Shown here: positions 7,442 to 18,200 of the stretch, piece after piece | Layout of the letters: each line of letters begins with the position of its first letter | How positions within the stretch are numbered: position 1 is the stretch's first letter | NCBI GenBank assembly: GCA_049799955.1 | Contig: JBARIW010000131.1 | Span: 1-64,000 of the forward strand | DNA length: 64,000 bases | From: JBGTFE01 sp049799955 | GTDB taxonomy: Bacteria > Acidobacteriota > Blastocatellia > Pyrinomonadales > Pyrinomonadaceae | Direction: 5' to 3' | The notes under the pieces: generated by a model | Databases searched by the model: none | What the model saw: only the letters and a program-made list of their open reading frames with translations | What the model was told of the DNA's origin: nothing | Position numbers and translations under genes: made by a program

Positions 7442-9043
7442 TCAGCGAATATTAGCCGAGAACGTCGTCAAGCTCTCGTTGAAGCGCTGAACGGGCTGCC
7501 CGGCGACATGGAACAACTGGTTGCGCCCCGCGAATCCGCCGTAGGCGTCGAGCGTTACCTCGTCCAAATCCCATAGGTCCGCGCCATTGGCAGACAGCCG
7601 CGCGGTCTTAGTTACCTCAAAGCGGCGAATATCGGCGACTCTGACGGCATTATCCAGCGGCAGGCAGATTGTTTGGTCGTAGAACGACATCCACCGCATC
7701 TTGTTATTGAGATTCTCAAAGACCAGCGGCTGTCTTCCGTCAATGAAGATGGTGACCTTCACTTCGTCGTTGCCGCCCATCATCTCGTCTCCGCCCGTCT
7801 TTAGCGTCAGCCGAAGCTCGCGGACAAGCCCGTCAGCCCCGCCCAGATTGGGCACGCTGATAGTCGGCGCGGTGATATTTCGATACCGCGTATCGACGAA
7901 ATAAGTGAGCCAGTGCGCGTGAGGGTCAGGCGTCTGTCCAGCCCTTTCCCGGTAAACGTAGCGCTGTGCGGCGACATCGGGAACGAGCATACGGGTTTCT
8001 CCCGGGTGATTCGGGTCATAGACAAGAATGCACAATTCCTCCTTGTATTGTCCGAGGTCACCGCGATAACGCCCCATATCGTAACCGATGGCGAGCACCG
8101 AGTGACCGAGAGGATCGTCGGCGTTCTGTAAGGCTAGGATTGCCGGCATCCCGGTGTCGATTTTCGCCCGCAGCTCGCGCAGAGCATCTTCTTTGAGTCC
8201 GCGCTCGAAATAGATTCTTTTGTCGGCTCTGGGTGTAACGCCCGCAATCATGTCCGCAAACCGATCCGCATTACTCGTAATCATGACCGTCTGACGATTG
8301 TAAATATACGTCTGAAGGGTCGTGCCGATAGAAGGTCGATAGTCGATGGAAGGAATAGGCGCGCCGGCGAGGAAATAGTCCATTGCCGCATACATCATGC
8401 CGCCGCAAAGTCCGTCCGACGGTATGCCGCTGCCCAGGTCATTTTTGAACGTGTTGGCGAAGCGAAAACCCTGCGTAACCGGGTTGAATCGGGTCATCGC
8501 AGCCCAGCGAGGGTTCGGCGACAGCTTCCATTGCTGATTAGCGCCTCCGACATAATCCCACTGCTGCGCCAACGCCCCCTCTGCGACCGCGCCCGGTCCG
8601 CCGTTTATGTCCAGGCTTTTCCCGCTGTGCTTGGCGACAATCTGATAGTAGTCATCCCCGACCGGCACGAATTTCCAAAGCTGGTTGGCAGCGCCGTTAA
8701 AATCCCATTGCTTAACGGGACTGCCATTGCCCTGCGAGGTTATTCCTCCAAATACGTCCAGACTTTTGCCGCTGTGCTTGGCGAGGATTTTGTAGTAACC
8801 GTCGCCGACCCACACAATCTGCCATTTCTGGTTCTCCTCTTCTCTGCAACCCGACTGAACGACGGAATCGCCGTTACCGAGCGACCTTATGCCGCCGGCG
8901 ACAGCCAGGCACATGCCGCTGTGTTTGGCTACGATTTGGTATAAAATCTCCGGATTGAACTGGGCGAAAGTATTACCGGCGGCGAAAAGCAGCGCAAGTA
9001 AAATCAGCGTCAACAGATTTCTTCTCATTAATATTATTCTCAT
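7442..9043 (-). CDS. Secreted ricin-type lectin with papain-like domain
   Basis: 533 residues. A signal peptide (to about residue 28) is followed by a beta-trefoil ricin B lectin domain (33-175) with three QxW repeats (NQKWQI, NQLWKF, NQQWKL) and repeated AKHSGKSLD units, which bind carbohydrate. Residues 190-390 resemble a papain/C39-like cysteine peptidase fold: DGLCGGM (Cys213), GHSVLAIGYD (His314) and VYDPNHPG (Asp343) could be a catalytic triad. This triad is inferred, not proven. Residues 400-533 are a beta-rich domain. AGGAG precedes the first ATG at 7 nt, which fixes the start. It overlaps the small upstream gene by ATGA, so the two are translationally coupled. Confidence 0.78.
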   Translation of the reverse strand: MRIILMRRNLLTLILLALLFAAGNTFAQFNPEILYQIVAKHSGMCLAVAGGIRSLGNGDSVVQSGCREEENQKWQIVWVGDGYYKILAKHSGKSLDVFGGITSQGNGSPVKQWDFNGAANQLWKFVPVGDDYYQIVAKHSGKSLDINGGPGAVAEGALAQQWDYVGGANQQWKLSPNPRWAAMTRFNPVTQGFRFANTFKNDLGSGIPSDGLCGGMMYAAMDYFLAGAPIPSIDYRPSIGTTLQTYIYNRQTVMITSNADRFADMIAGVTPRADKRIYFERGLKEDALRELRAKIDTGMPAILALQNADDPLGHSVLAIGYDMGRYRGDLGQYKEELCILVYDPNHPGETRMLVPDVAAQRYVYRERAGQTPDPHAHWLTYFVDTRYRNITAPTISVPNLGGADGLVRELRLTLKTGGDEMMGGNDEVKVTIFIDGRQPLVFENLNNKMRWMSFYDQTICLPLDNAVRVADIRRFEVTKTARLSANGADLWDLDEVTLDAYGGFAGRNQLFHVAGQPVQRFNESLTTFSANIR

Positions 9044-9288
9044 AGTTTTTCTCCTTTTTTTACTTCTTCAATCAGCGAACGGGAGCAAACAAATTTGCCG
9101 TATGTATGAACCGCCTCCGACGGTAAACCGGAAACGCCGAATAATTCGATTTCCGAAAGCGCAATCCAGAAGACTTCCGCCGCGCATTGTTCGCACCGGC
9201 TTTGCCGCTCGCCGCCTTTAGAATTTTTCAAAATCAAAAGCGTCGTTGTTTCGCTGATAATTTCAGTCCGTTTTTTCTTTGTCCGCAT
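9040..9288 (-). CDS. Small CxxC protein coupled to the lectin gene
   Basis: An 82-residue protein beginning MRTKKKRTEIISETTTLLIL. It has a CEQC motif near residue 35 and a helical segment SEIELFGVSGLPSEAVHTYG that looks like a helix-turn-helix (excisionase/MerR-like) element, followed by KFVCSRSLIEEV. Similar small proteins occur in acidobacteria next to regulators, without known function. Its stop codon TGA overlaps the ATG of the lectin gene (ATGA at 9043-9040), and its 3' end supplies that gene's ribosome site, which supports it being real. A longer frame from 9384 is possible but less protein-like. Confidence 0.6.
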   Translation of the reverse strand: MRTKKKRTEIISETTTLLILKNSKGGERQSRCEQCAAEVFWIALSEIELFGVSGLPSEAVHTYGKFVCSRSLIEEVKKGEKL

Positions 9289-9304
9289 TTTTTTGAAAAA
9301 TCCT

Positions 9305-9332
9305 TTGCTCGAATTTAATTTCGGCGTATAAT
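9305..9332 (+). promoter_or_regulatory. Sigma-70-like promoter for the wHTH/TolB gene
   Basis: TTGCTC at 9305-9310 and a perfect TATAAT at 9327-9332 separated by 16 bp, about 74 bp before the ATG at 9406. Transcription would start near 9339. The -35 is weak, so this is a prediction. Confidence 0.45.
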
Positions 9333-9405
9333 TTAATTTCCAAACAATCGCTGGCAAAAATCGTTTTGCCGTCCCGTTCAACAAGATATTTCGGAGAGCG
9401 CAAAA

Positions 9406-11604
9406 ATGTCTTTAAGCAAATCTTCAATTATTTCTCAACAAAATCTCACCGCGCCTAAATCTGAAAATAATTACACTTATGAGTTTGAAGATTTCCGCTT
9501 GGACAGCGCTCACCTGATGCTTTACAAAGACGGCGAGACGATTTCGCTCAAACCGAAGACGGTCGAAACGCTGGTCGCGCTGGTCGAGCGGCGCGGCGAA
9601 GTCGTCGGCAAAGATGAGCTGATGAATCGTTTGTGGGCGGATTCGTTTGTCGAAGAGTCGAATTTAACGCAGAACGTTTACCTGCTTCGAAAGACGCTCG
9701 GAAAATGCGCGGACGGGCGACCTTTTATCGAAAATTTCTCGCGGCGCGGCTATCGTTTTAACGGCGAGATTAAAACGCCGACCAGCGCAGAATTGGTTTT
9801 CGCAACGCGCACCCGAACACAGACCTTTATTGAAGAAAAAACAATCGAAAATCAAACAAGGCGAAATTGGATGATAACCGGCGCGATTGCGGCTTGCGGT
9901 TTATTGATTTTAGCGAGCCTTGTTTTTTTGAATTTCAGAAATAAAACGGCAGTTGCCGCCGCCGCGCCGTTTGAAGCTTTCAAAATCAAACGCCATTCGG
10001 AAACGGGCGACATTACGGGCGCGAAAGTTTCTCCGGACGGAAAGTTTATTGCCTACAGCACCAAAAAGAATGCCGTTTGGCTCAAAAACACGGCGACCGA
10101 CAGCAATATCAAAATCATACCGGAATCCGAAACTATTGGAAGCGGCATAACGGCAATTTCGCCCGACAACAATTACATTTATATCGGACGCCAGGTCAAA
10201 GACAAAAAAATCGAGATATTGAAAATGTCGCTTTTCGGCGGCGCGGCTCAGCAAAAAGTAGTCGAAGATTCATATTCCGATTTGGCGCTTTCGCCCGACG
10301 GCGGGCAATTAGCCTTCGTTCGCAACAACCGCGAAACGGACGGGCAGGAATTATTCGTTGCCAACACGGACGGCACGGGCGAACGCAAAGTAACTTCCGG
10401 CAAGAAAGACGAGTGGCTCGGAATGTGGAGCCAGTCAACGGCTTGGTCGCCCGGCGGCAATCTAATTGCCTGCACCGGCGGCATTGTTTCCGAAGGAAAA
10501 TCAATCCCGAACATCAAAATTTTTCGCGCGCTCGACGGCGAAGAAATTTCGCTGATTAAACTGGACGCAAGCTGGACATGGATTTCCGACATCGCGTGGC
10601 TGGACGGCGATACGCTGCTGGCTATCGGCGGCAGCCAATCGTCTAACGGGCAAATTTACAAACACACGATTTCAACCGGAGAATGGCGGCGCGTAACCAA
10701 CGATTTAAGCGATTACGTCCAATTATCGGTTGCGGCGGGCGGTAAAACCGTCATCACAACTCAATTTGACGACCCCGCAAATCTATGGATTTTGCCCGCC
10801 GACGGCGACACGAATCAAGCCGGACAAATCACGTTCGGGCGAAGCTCGATGACCGACGGGACGGGAGTTTCATGGACGCCCGACGGCAAAATCGTTTATG
10901 CGACCAACACAGGCGGCAAATGGGAAATCTGGACGATTGACGCGGACGGCGCGAATCAGAAACAGCTTACGCAAAACTGCGCCGGAAACGATTCCTGCGG
11001 TCAACCCGTCGCATCGCCCGACGGTCGTTACATTGTCTTTCAAGCCACGCGCAACAACGCCAAAAACATCTGGCGGATGGACGCGGACGGCGCAAATGCG
11101 ACACAGTTGACCGACGAAGGCGGATTTTATCCTTCGCTTTCGCTCGACGGGCGTTTTATAATTTACACGCGTATGATATCGGCTACGGGGTTGTGGCAAG
11201 TTCCGATTGAAGGCGGCAAGTCCGAACAATTCAGCAAAATATATACGGCGTCGGCTTCGAGCGTTTCGCCGGACGGCAAATTGTTCGCTTTTAGTTATTA
11301 CGACAAAACGGCGAAAGTGCCTTTTAAAACCTGTATCGCGCCGGTCGGAACGGACGCGCCGGAAAAATGTTTCGGCATCAGCCGCTCGTTTCCGCGCTGG
11401 ACGGCGGACGGCAAGGCATTTTACTATCTCGACCACGGTTATGCCGGAATCTGGAAGCAGCCTCTGGACGGTAAACGCGAATTATTTTTAGAGTTTCCGG
11501 GCGAACGCACCAACAACTTCGCCTTTTCGCCTGACGGCAAACGATTGGTCGTCGTCCGCAGCAAACCGACGCAAGACATTGTTGCTTTAATGGAAGAGCG
11601 TTAA
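9406..11604 (+). CDS. Membrane-bound wHTH regulator with TolB-like propeller
   Basis: 732 residues. An OmpR/CadC-type winged-helix DNA-binding domain (about 25-125: FEDFRLDSAHLMLYKDGE, LMNRLWADSFVEESNLTQNV, FSRRGYRFNG) is followed by one transmembrane helix (about 150-173) and a long periplasmic beta-propeller of PD40/WD40-like repeats (195-730) marked by repeated SPDG or DPDG turns (KVSPDGKFIAYS, SPDGRYIVFQA, SPDGKRLVVV). This arrangement is common in acidobacteria and suggests a one-component regulator that senses through the propeller. The ligand and target genes are unknown. It is monocistronic and ends at a 40-bp palindrome. Confidence 0.9.
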   Translation: MSLSKSSIISQQNLTAPKSENNYTYEFEDFRLDSAHLMLYKDGETISLKPKTVETLVALVERRGEVVGKDELMNRLWADSFVEESNLTQNVYLLRKTLGKCADGRPFIENFSRRGYRFNGEIKTPTSAELVFATRTRTQTFIEEKTIENQTRRNWMITGAIAACGLLILASLVFLNFRNKTAVAAAAPFEAFKIKRHSETGDITGAKVSPDGKFIAYSTKKNAVWLKNTATDSNIKIIPESETIGSGITAISPDNNYIYIGRQVKDKKIEILKMSLFGGAAQQKVVEDSYSDLALSPDGGQLAFVRNNRETDGQELFVANTDGTGERKVTSGKKDEWLGMWSQSTAWSPGGNLIACTGGIVSEGKSIPNIKIFRALDGEEISLIKLDASWTWISDIAWLDGDTLLAIGGSQSSNGQIYKHTISTGEWRRVTNDLSDYVQLSVAAGGKTVITTQFDDPANLWILPADGDTNQAGQITFGRSSMTDGTGVSWTPDGKIVYATNTGGKWEIWTIDADGANQKQLTQNCAGNDSCGQPVASPDGRYIVFQATRNNAKNIWRMDADGANATQLTDEGGFYPSLSLDGRFIIYTRMISATGLWQVPIEGGKSEQFSKIYTASASSVSPDGKLFAFSYYDKTAKVPFKTCIAPVGTDAPEKCFGISRSFPRWTADGKAFYYLDHGYAGIWKQPLDGKRELFLEFPGERTNNFAFSPDGKRLVVVRSKPTQDIVALMEER

Positions 11605-11612
11605 AAATCAAC

Positions 11613-11652
11613 AGCCGGAAAGTAATTTCAAGCTTGAAATTACTTTCCGGCT
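11613..11652. terminator. Perfect 40-bp palindrome between convergent genes
   Basis: Positions 11613-11632 are the exact reverse complement of 11633-11652, centred on AAGCTT. In RNA it would form an 18-bp stem with a 4-nt loop on either strand. There is no long U tract, but the position, 9 bp after the stop at 11604 and 57 bp from the opposing stop at 11709, suggests a bidirectional terminator. Confidence 0.65.
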
Positions 11653-11708
11653 AATTGTTATTCAACCTTTACAAACTTCTTTCAGCTTCTGCCGAAAGCT
11701 TCGGACAA

Positions 11709-14700
11709 TTAATAAGCCGCAGATGTAGGAATATCGCCGCCGACACCGAAATTTTCGATATAAACTCCCTGCGCGGAACGGTTAATATACCAGGTCGCCC
11801 CGGACGGTCTGAAAATAGCGAAATCGGCTTTTCCGTCCGCGTCGAAATCTCCGGGCGCGGGTATGTCGCCGTTTGTTCCAAAAGGCACGGAATAATACGA
11901 GAAATCTTCGCTTCTTAAAACAAACCATTCGCCTGTCGAAGCTCTCCAAACGGCAATATCCGCTTTTCCGTCGCCGGTATAGTCGCCCTGAACGGGTTTG
12001 TCGGTTGACGAGCCGAATTGGAACGCGATGACGCTCGAATCCAAACTTTTCTGAATCCACCATTCGCCGGACGATGCCCGATAAATCGCAATATCAGATT
12101 TGCCGTCGCCGTCATAATCAGAAACTGCGGGAACGTCTCCTGAAGTTCCGAACTGCCTGATAATCGTTCCGCCCGAAGATTTATTGATATACCAAGTTGA
12201 ATCAGACGGGCGAAACACCGCCGCGTCGGTTTTTCCGTCGGCGTCAAAATCGCCCGGCGCGGGAATATCGCCTGACGCGCCGAACGGGAACGAATAATAT
12301 GAAAAATCTTCGCTTCTCAAGATAAACCATTCACCTGAGACAGGTCGCCAGATTGCGATGTCGGTCTTGCCGTCGCCCGTAAAATCTGCGGGGACGATTT
12401 TATCAGACGAATTGCCGAATTGAGCCGCAAAAGTTCCGCCCGAACTGCGGTTAATCCACCATTCCCCGACCGAAGGTCGAAAGATGGAAACATCGGTTCG
12501 CCCGTCGCCGTCAAAATCGGATTTTGAATTGCCGCTGATAAAAACGGAAATTGGCGAAGAAGAGCTTTCCGCGTTTTCATTATCTGTCGCGCGTGCCGTT
12601 AAAACATAGTTTCTTCCGCGCTGCATTCCAGACCAGTTGATTTGATAGGGCGCGGTCGAATCCGTTCCGATTAAGATTCCGTCGGCAAAAAACCGCACGC
12701 TCGTGATAGAACCGTCCGCGTCGGTCGCATTGGCGCTGAGATTAACGGTCGCGGCGTTGAAATGCGAGCCGTTTGACGGATTTGTAAAACTCACCGATGG
12801 AACTCTGTTTCCCTGCGCCGGCAAAACCGTGATTGAAACAGGCGCGGAAGCTGCCGGAGCGCGTGTCGGCGAAATCGCTTTTGCCGTCAGGCTGTAAGTT
12901 CCGGCAGGCGCGTTCGTCCAGTTAAATTCATACGGAAAAGTCGTGTCCGAGCCGAGCAGATTGCCGTCGGCGTAAAACTCGATGCGGCTGATTGTCCACG
13001 ACGCGTTTCCACGGTCGGAGCTGATTAAAATATTGCTTCCGGCTGGAAAAACCTGATTATTCGAAGGGCTGAGAATATTCGGCGGCGCGCCCGGAAGCGG
13101 AAGCGGTCCGCCGCTGTTATTGATGTGAAAACTGACGAACGCCGCGTCCGCCGAAACATTTCCGTCGTTATCGACCGATTGCGCGGTCAGCGTATAATCG
13201 CTGACGCCGGACGAAGGCGTCGAAAACGGAACGTCGTAAGGCGCGGTCGTATCGCCGCCGAGATAATACCAGCCGTAACCGTTGTTCGAATAAAAATCCA
13301 CGCGCGCGACGCTTCCGTCGGTATCGGCGGCATCGGCGCGAATTCTGAAATCAGTTAAAGGCGGCGAAACCGTCGAGCCGTTGGCAGGGCTTGTAATCTG
13401 CACGGTCGGCGGCACAACGGGCGCGTTTGCAGTCGTGTCGACAGCGTAAAAATATGAACGATGCTCATTCGAAGAAATTCCCGCAATGTCCGCCGAAATG
13501 TAAGCGGTTTGCCCGTCGGGAGCAAATCTCGCCCGCGAAATCGGGCGCACCTGACCGTATTCGCCCGAACCGTTTTCGTCCGGCAAATCGACACGCCAGC
13601 GCCGGTTTCCGTCCGTCCCGACGCCCATAAAATAACCGCGCTCGCCATAGGTGATAATTCCGCCGACAAAAATCGAATCGTTCTGCGGGCTGACTATCGG
13701 ACCATCCATCACGCCTTTGTTTTGCAGACGCCAGCGCTCTGTACCGTTCGGATTTATCGCGTATAAACTGCTTAAATTTATAGTTACATAAGCCGCGTCG
13801 TCCGCGCCCGCGTCCGGCTCGCTAATCGTATTTGTAGTCGGATAACCGGCGAAATTCCATAAAACATTTCCCTGCGGACTGAATGCGCGCAGCAGATTGA
13901 AAAGCGGAGTGTAAATGTTTCCCGAAAGCGGCGCGACGACCGGCTGACCTTCGACAGTCGTTATCGCCGAAAACCGTCGATTCCCGTTAAAATCATACGC
14001 CCAAAGTTTCCCCTGCGGCTCGCCGGCAGTCTGGTCATCCTGAAAATAAAACTGTCCGCGCGCGTTATCAAAAGCGATTTCGAATCCAAGAGGACCTTGA
14101 ACCGAAAAATATGTTGCGTCGTTCCAGCGCAGAGTTCCGGCGGGCGTTATAGAAAATACGCCGAGTCCGCCGCGGTCTATAACCGCATAGACGTTGCCGT
14201 CAGCGCCGACGCCCGGTCCGGCGATAATCGCTCTTCCGCCGAGCGCGGGCGGCTGGCTGAACTGCCATTTTTTTGTGCCGTCAGGATTTACGGCGACGAT
14301 TCCGCCGGGAAATGTTCCCGCGCCGTTCGGAAGTGAAGCCGGAATATAAATCGTTCCATCAAGCCCGAGCGCCGGCGGTCCGAGTTCGTAAAATCCGCCA
14401 TTGGTCATCGTATTCACGTCAAAAATCCAGCGCAGGCTGCCGTTCGGATTTATCGCGTAGAGAAAACCGCCGACATCGTAAACATAAATCGTGCCGTCAG
14501 CGCCGATAACCGGACGATGCTCGGCATAAGACGAAGCAAGCTCGAATCGCCAGCGCACGCGCCCGACCTGCGCCGGTCGCTGCTCGACGTTAATCGTCAG
14601 CGAATTGCTCTCGACCGAATCGCTCAAAACTTTTAAGCTCTGCGAGCCGGGCTTCGCGCTTTCGGGAACATAAACGGCAATTTCAGTTTCGGAAAGCCGC

Positions 14701-14963
14701 GCAAACGGGGCTTCGACGCCGCCGATTTCGACGACCGTTTTTGACGAATCGCCGAAATTCTTTCCTTTAACAATTATCAAACCGGAACGCGCGGCGGACG
14801 AAACCGAAAGCGCGTCGATTTTCGGCGTTGCTTCGCCGTTTGATGATTTTTTGATTTTAGAATTACGCGCGTTTGATGCGGGTGGAAAAATAAAAAAACC
14901 GACGAGAATGAGCGGCAATAACGACACTGCCGCTTTAAAACCGAATAAACCTCTCAAGAACAT
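11709..14963 (-). CDS. Giant secreted PQQ/Ig-like/FG-GAP repeat protein
   Basis: 1084 residues, exported. A signal peptide (1-32) is followed by an IPT/TIG domain (about 50-130), a PQQ-like beta-propeller (135-510, repeats such as IGADGTIYVYD and NPNGSLRW), three bacterial Ig-like domains (about 520-805, each starting with P-x-V-x-F/I-x-x-P-x-N-G-S) and six FG-GAP/VCBS-type repeats (811-1084; FDGDGRTDVSIFRP, FTGDGKTDIAIWRP). The D-x-D-x-D-G loops should bind calcium. It is likely a surface adhesin or scaffold. The ribosome site AAGGAGG lies 6 nt before the ATG. The C-terminal repeats show a higher-order duplication with a 402-bp period. Confidence 0.85.
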   Translation of the reverse strand: MFLRGLFGFKAAVSLLPLILVGFFIFPPASNARNSKIKKSSNGEATPKIDALSVSSAARSGLIIVKGKNFGDSSKTVVEIGGVEAPFARLSETEIAVYVPESAKPGSQSLKVLSDSVESNSLTINVEQRPAQVGRVRWRFELASSYAEHRPVIGADGTIYVYDVGGFLYAINPNGSLRWIFDVNTMTNGGFYELGPPALGLDGTIYIPASLPNGAGTFPGGIVAVNPDGTKKWQFSQPPALGGRAIIAGPGVGADGNVYAVIDRGGLGVFSITPAGTLRWNDATYFSVQGPLGFEIAFDNARGQFYFQDDQTAGEPQGKLWAYDFNGNRRFSAITTVEGQPVVAPLSGNIYTPLFNLLRAFSPQGNVLWNFAGYPTTNTISEPDAGADDAAYVTINLSSLYAINPNGTERWRLQNKGVMDGPIVSPQNDSIFVGGIITYGERGYFMGVGTDGNRRWRVDLPDENGSGEYGQVRPISRARFAPDGQTAYISADIAGISSNEHRSYFYAVDTTANAPVVPPTVQITSPANGSTVSPPLTDFRIRADAADTDGSVARVDFYSNNGYGWYYLGGDTTAPYDVPFSTPSSGVSDYTLTAQSVDNDGNVSADAAFVSFHINNSGGPLPLPGAPPNILSPSNNQVFPAGSNILISSDRGNASWTISRIEFYADGNLLGSDTTFPYEFNWTNAPAGTYSLTAKAISPTRAPAASAPVSITVLPAQGNRVPSVSFTNPSNGSHFNAATVNLSANATDADGSITSVRFFADGILIGTDSTAPYQINWSGMQRGRNYVLTARATDNENAESSSSPISVFISGNSKSDFDGDGRTDVSIFRPSVGEWWINRSSGGTFAAQFGNSSDKIVPADFTGDGKTDIAIWRPVSGEWFILRSEDFSYYSFPFGASGDIPAPGDFDADGKTDAAVFRPSDSTWYINKSSGGTIIRQFGTSGDVPAVSDYDGDGKSDIAIYRASSGEWWIQKSLDSSVIAFQFGSSTDKPVQGDYTGDGKADIAVWRASTGEWFVLRSEDFSYYSVPFGTNGDIPAPGDFDADGKADFAIFRPSGATWYINRSAQGVYIENFGVGGDIPTSAAY

Positions 14964-15144
14964 ACAACCCCTCCTTGTTAACCCTTGACTAATTTTCTGA
15001 AAAAAAACAGTTTTTCGATAATGCAGAAAATGATTTCAAATATGAGTTTGAATTTCGATTTTCTACCGGATATAAATTTTCATCCGTATCACAGTCTCTC
15101 AATTTATCTAAAAAAGACAGGTTTCTGAAATATTTTTTTTCACA

Positions 15145-15170
15145 CAAAAAAGCCCGCTTTCGCAGGCTTT
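15145..15170 (-). terminator. Rho-independent terminator of the macroglobulin gene
   Basis: On the minus strand AGCCTGC-GAAA-GCGGGCT followed by five or more T: a 7-bp stem with one U-G wobble and a GNRA tetraloop, 33 bp after the stop at 15201. Confidence 0.85.
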
Positions 15171-15200
15171 TCGTCCGAAAAACAAAATTTGTCTTTTTTA

Positions 15201-18200
15201 TTATTCGACTTTCACGAAATCCGTTCCCGACCGTCCGAAAGTTTCGGGATGATACATTTCTTCGGCTTTGGCGGGCGGCACGACAAATTCGCCCGGCGTC
15301 GTCGCGCGCGTTACGTATGAATAATTGTAAGCGCCTTCCCAGAGCAGCGATGCAAATGCTTCGGCGCGTTCGTCGCGGAAGTTTTGATGCTCGAACCAGT
15401 ATTGACGCCACCACCAATAGCCGTAGCCGTAACTTTTACTTCCGTATTCGATAACGCTCGTGTTTTGCGTGTCGCCCGGAATCGCTTCCGTAACCGCAAG
15501 TCCCGGATTTAAAATTTCCAGACCGGCGGGCAGATTATCGACCAGCGCGACGTGATAACGACGCGCCTGCGCAACCATCGTTAGGCGAACGCGAACGCGC
15601 GCGCCGGATTTTATCGTCCAGCTTCCGTCAGAGTTTTGCTTCACGTCGTCGGCATTGTCAACCGCTTCGTATTTACGCAAAACCTCGAAACCGTAATCCG
15701 CCGGAGCGAGCTTCAGATTTTTCGGCGCGTATTTCATCCCGATTCGATAATACAAACGCCCTGCGCCCTGTTTATCGAGAATCAGATTCGACGCGCCATT
15801 CTGCTCGACGAGATACGACATCGGAATACTCAAAAAGTTCGAATCAATCGAGCGACCTTTGAAAATTTGTTCGCCCGCGTAAGTTCCGCCGAGCCAGATT
15901 TTTGTTACGAAATCGGGCGTAACTTTCTCGAAAGCGTTGAAATATTTATCGAGCGCGAGCAGGATAAACACATTTTCCTGCGTGTTTGACCACGCGCCTT
16001 TCGTGCGGTGGTCGAGCAGACCGCGAACGAGCTTCGGAATCAAATCGTTATCTTTGTCCGATTTGATTAAAGCTTCGAGCAGAACTCCGTCGGCGCGGCG
16101 ATTCGAATACATAATCAGCCACTGAGCGTCGCCGTAATCGGTAACGAAATTCGCGGTTGCCGCAGTTTCCGTCGTGCGATTCATCAAAAAGCGTTTGATG
16201 GTTTCGACTTCCGCCGCCGAATTTTTATCGTCGGCGAGAACCGAAAGAATCCAGCCTAAAGCCTCAAAAGGCATTTTTTCAACGCCAGCTTCAGCCAGTA
16301 ATTTTTTGGCTTTCGCGGCGTCTTTGTCGCCCATCATATCGCGTATGTAAAGCGCGTAAGCCGAAATCGTCCAGCGAACCTGCGGCGATTGCCTGTGCCA
16401 TTCGTCAAAATGACTTTCGACGTTTTTCAAATAAGGCTTTGTCTTATTGAGCATTTCATCCGGCACGTTGTAGCCTTTCTGTTTTGCAAGCGCAAGCGCG
16501 TGTGCGACGTGAACCGTCAAAAACGGGTACTCGTAACGCTCGCGGTCGCGTTTCCAAAGTCCAAAGCTTCCGTCTTCGCGCTGGCGTGATTTCAAAATCG
16601 CAACATCTTTTGCAAAAGTCGCTTTAAGCTGTTCCGCCGTCGGCATTTCTTCGGCTTTGAATGCGCTCAAAACATCGCGCAGAGCGGCAATCGAAATCAT
16701 TCTCGACGAAATCTGCTCGCTGCATTCGAATTTATACCTGTAAAGATATATAAACGCGTCGGTTAATTCCTGAAGCTGCGTCGAAGAAGTCGTAACTTCC
16801 AAGCCGCCGAACTGCGGGAAAACGTCGCCCGGCGTTTGAACAGGCTGGAAAATCGCGCCGTTCTGGTCGGTCGTCCCGTAAGTCGCAAACGCTTCGGTCG
16901 TCGCAGGCGTCCAGACGGGCAGCGAAATTTCCGACGCGTCGGAGAAATTGCCGGAATTAACGGCGATTTGAAAACGCGCCGTTCCCGCTTTCATTGCCGA
17001 AACAGGAAAACGAAGCTCGGCGCGGTCGTTTGCTTTGATGACGACGCGCTTGCCTTTTTCGCCCGTCAGTTCGGCGTTTGTCGCGCGAACCGCAACGTCA
17101 ACCGTCATATCTTTGTCGGTTTGATTCTGCACGACGACGGGCAGCTCAATTTTATCACCGAAATTCATAAATCGCGGCGCGGACGGGCGAACCATCAAAG
17201 GCTGTTTTGCGGTGATGTTCGATTCGCCTTTGCCGAAGCGTTTTCCGTTATCGACCGAAACCGCCGTGATGCGATAACGCGTCAGATTGTCGGGCAGCTT
17301 TACCGTAACCATCGCTTTGCCGTTTGAATCGGTTTTCACCGAAGGCGCGAAATAGGCGAGCGCGTCGAAGTTTTGCCGCAGATTTATCGGCGTATTTGCG
17401 TCAGAAGGTCGGTCGTCCTCGTCTCGCTTTCTCTCGTCCTTCGACATCATATCCATCATAACGGGCGCATTAGCAGATTTAGCTGCGCGATTTGCCTGCG
17501 CCGAAGGTTTTGATAAAACGCCGCCGCTGACCGCGCCGTATTCAGCCATCACCTCCTTTGTTTTATCAGCTTCCTGCGGTTTAATGTCTTTCTGATTTCC
17601 GAGAAGAATATCCTTCCGCAAATGGAAATCCCGCACACCCGTTCCGCGAGCCGTGTAAAAATAGCCGAGCGGATTGGCGATGTCGTAGCGCGACAAGGCG
17701 AGAACCGATTCGTCAACGACGACGACCGCGATTTCGGTGTTTGCGACCGGCTCGCCGTTTTTGTCTTTTACTTCGACGGCGACTTTCGTTTCGCCGCCCG
17801 GCGCAAGCGTTTTTTCCTGCGGCTCGGCTGAAACCGAAAGCTCGCGCGAAGCCGTCGAAATCGATAGATTTAATTGCCCGGTTGCAAACGCCGGACGCCT
17901 GGCGACTTTTTCGTCCACTTCGCCCGCGTCGTTCGTCCTCGCGGCAGAACCGACCAAATCGACCTGCGCGTATATGTTCGGCAGAAATTTTTCTTCCAGC
18001 GGAATTTTCAAGATGATTGAAGATTCTTTGATTGTAAAACGCTCGGTTTTAACGATTCCATCGCGTCTGAGAGTCAAAACGCCTTCGGCATTCGGAAACG
18101 GCGACATTACGAGAATTTCCGCCACGTCGCCGGGCGCGTATTCTTTTTTATTCGGAATAAGCTGCGCTTCTTCCTGCTCGACGGTGCGTTTCGGCGGCTC

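Noticed and set aside
10870..11436. 188-residue minus-strand frame opposite the TolB propeller
   Set aside because: Arg-rich shadow of a periodic coding sequence.
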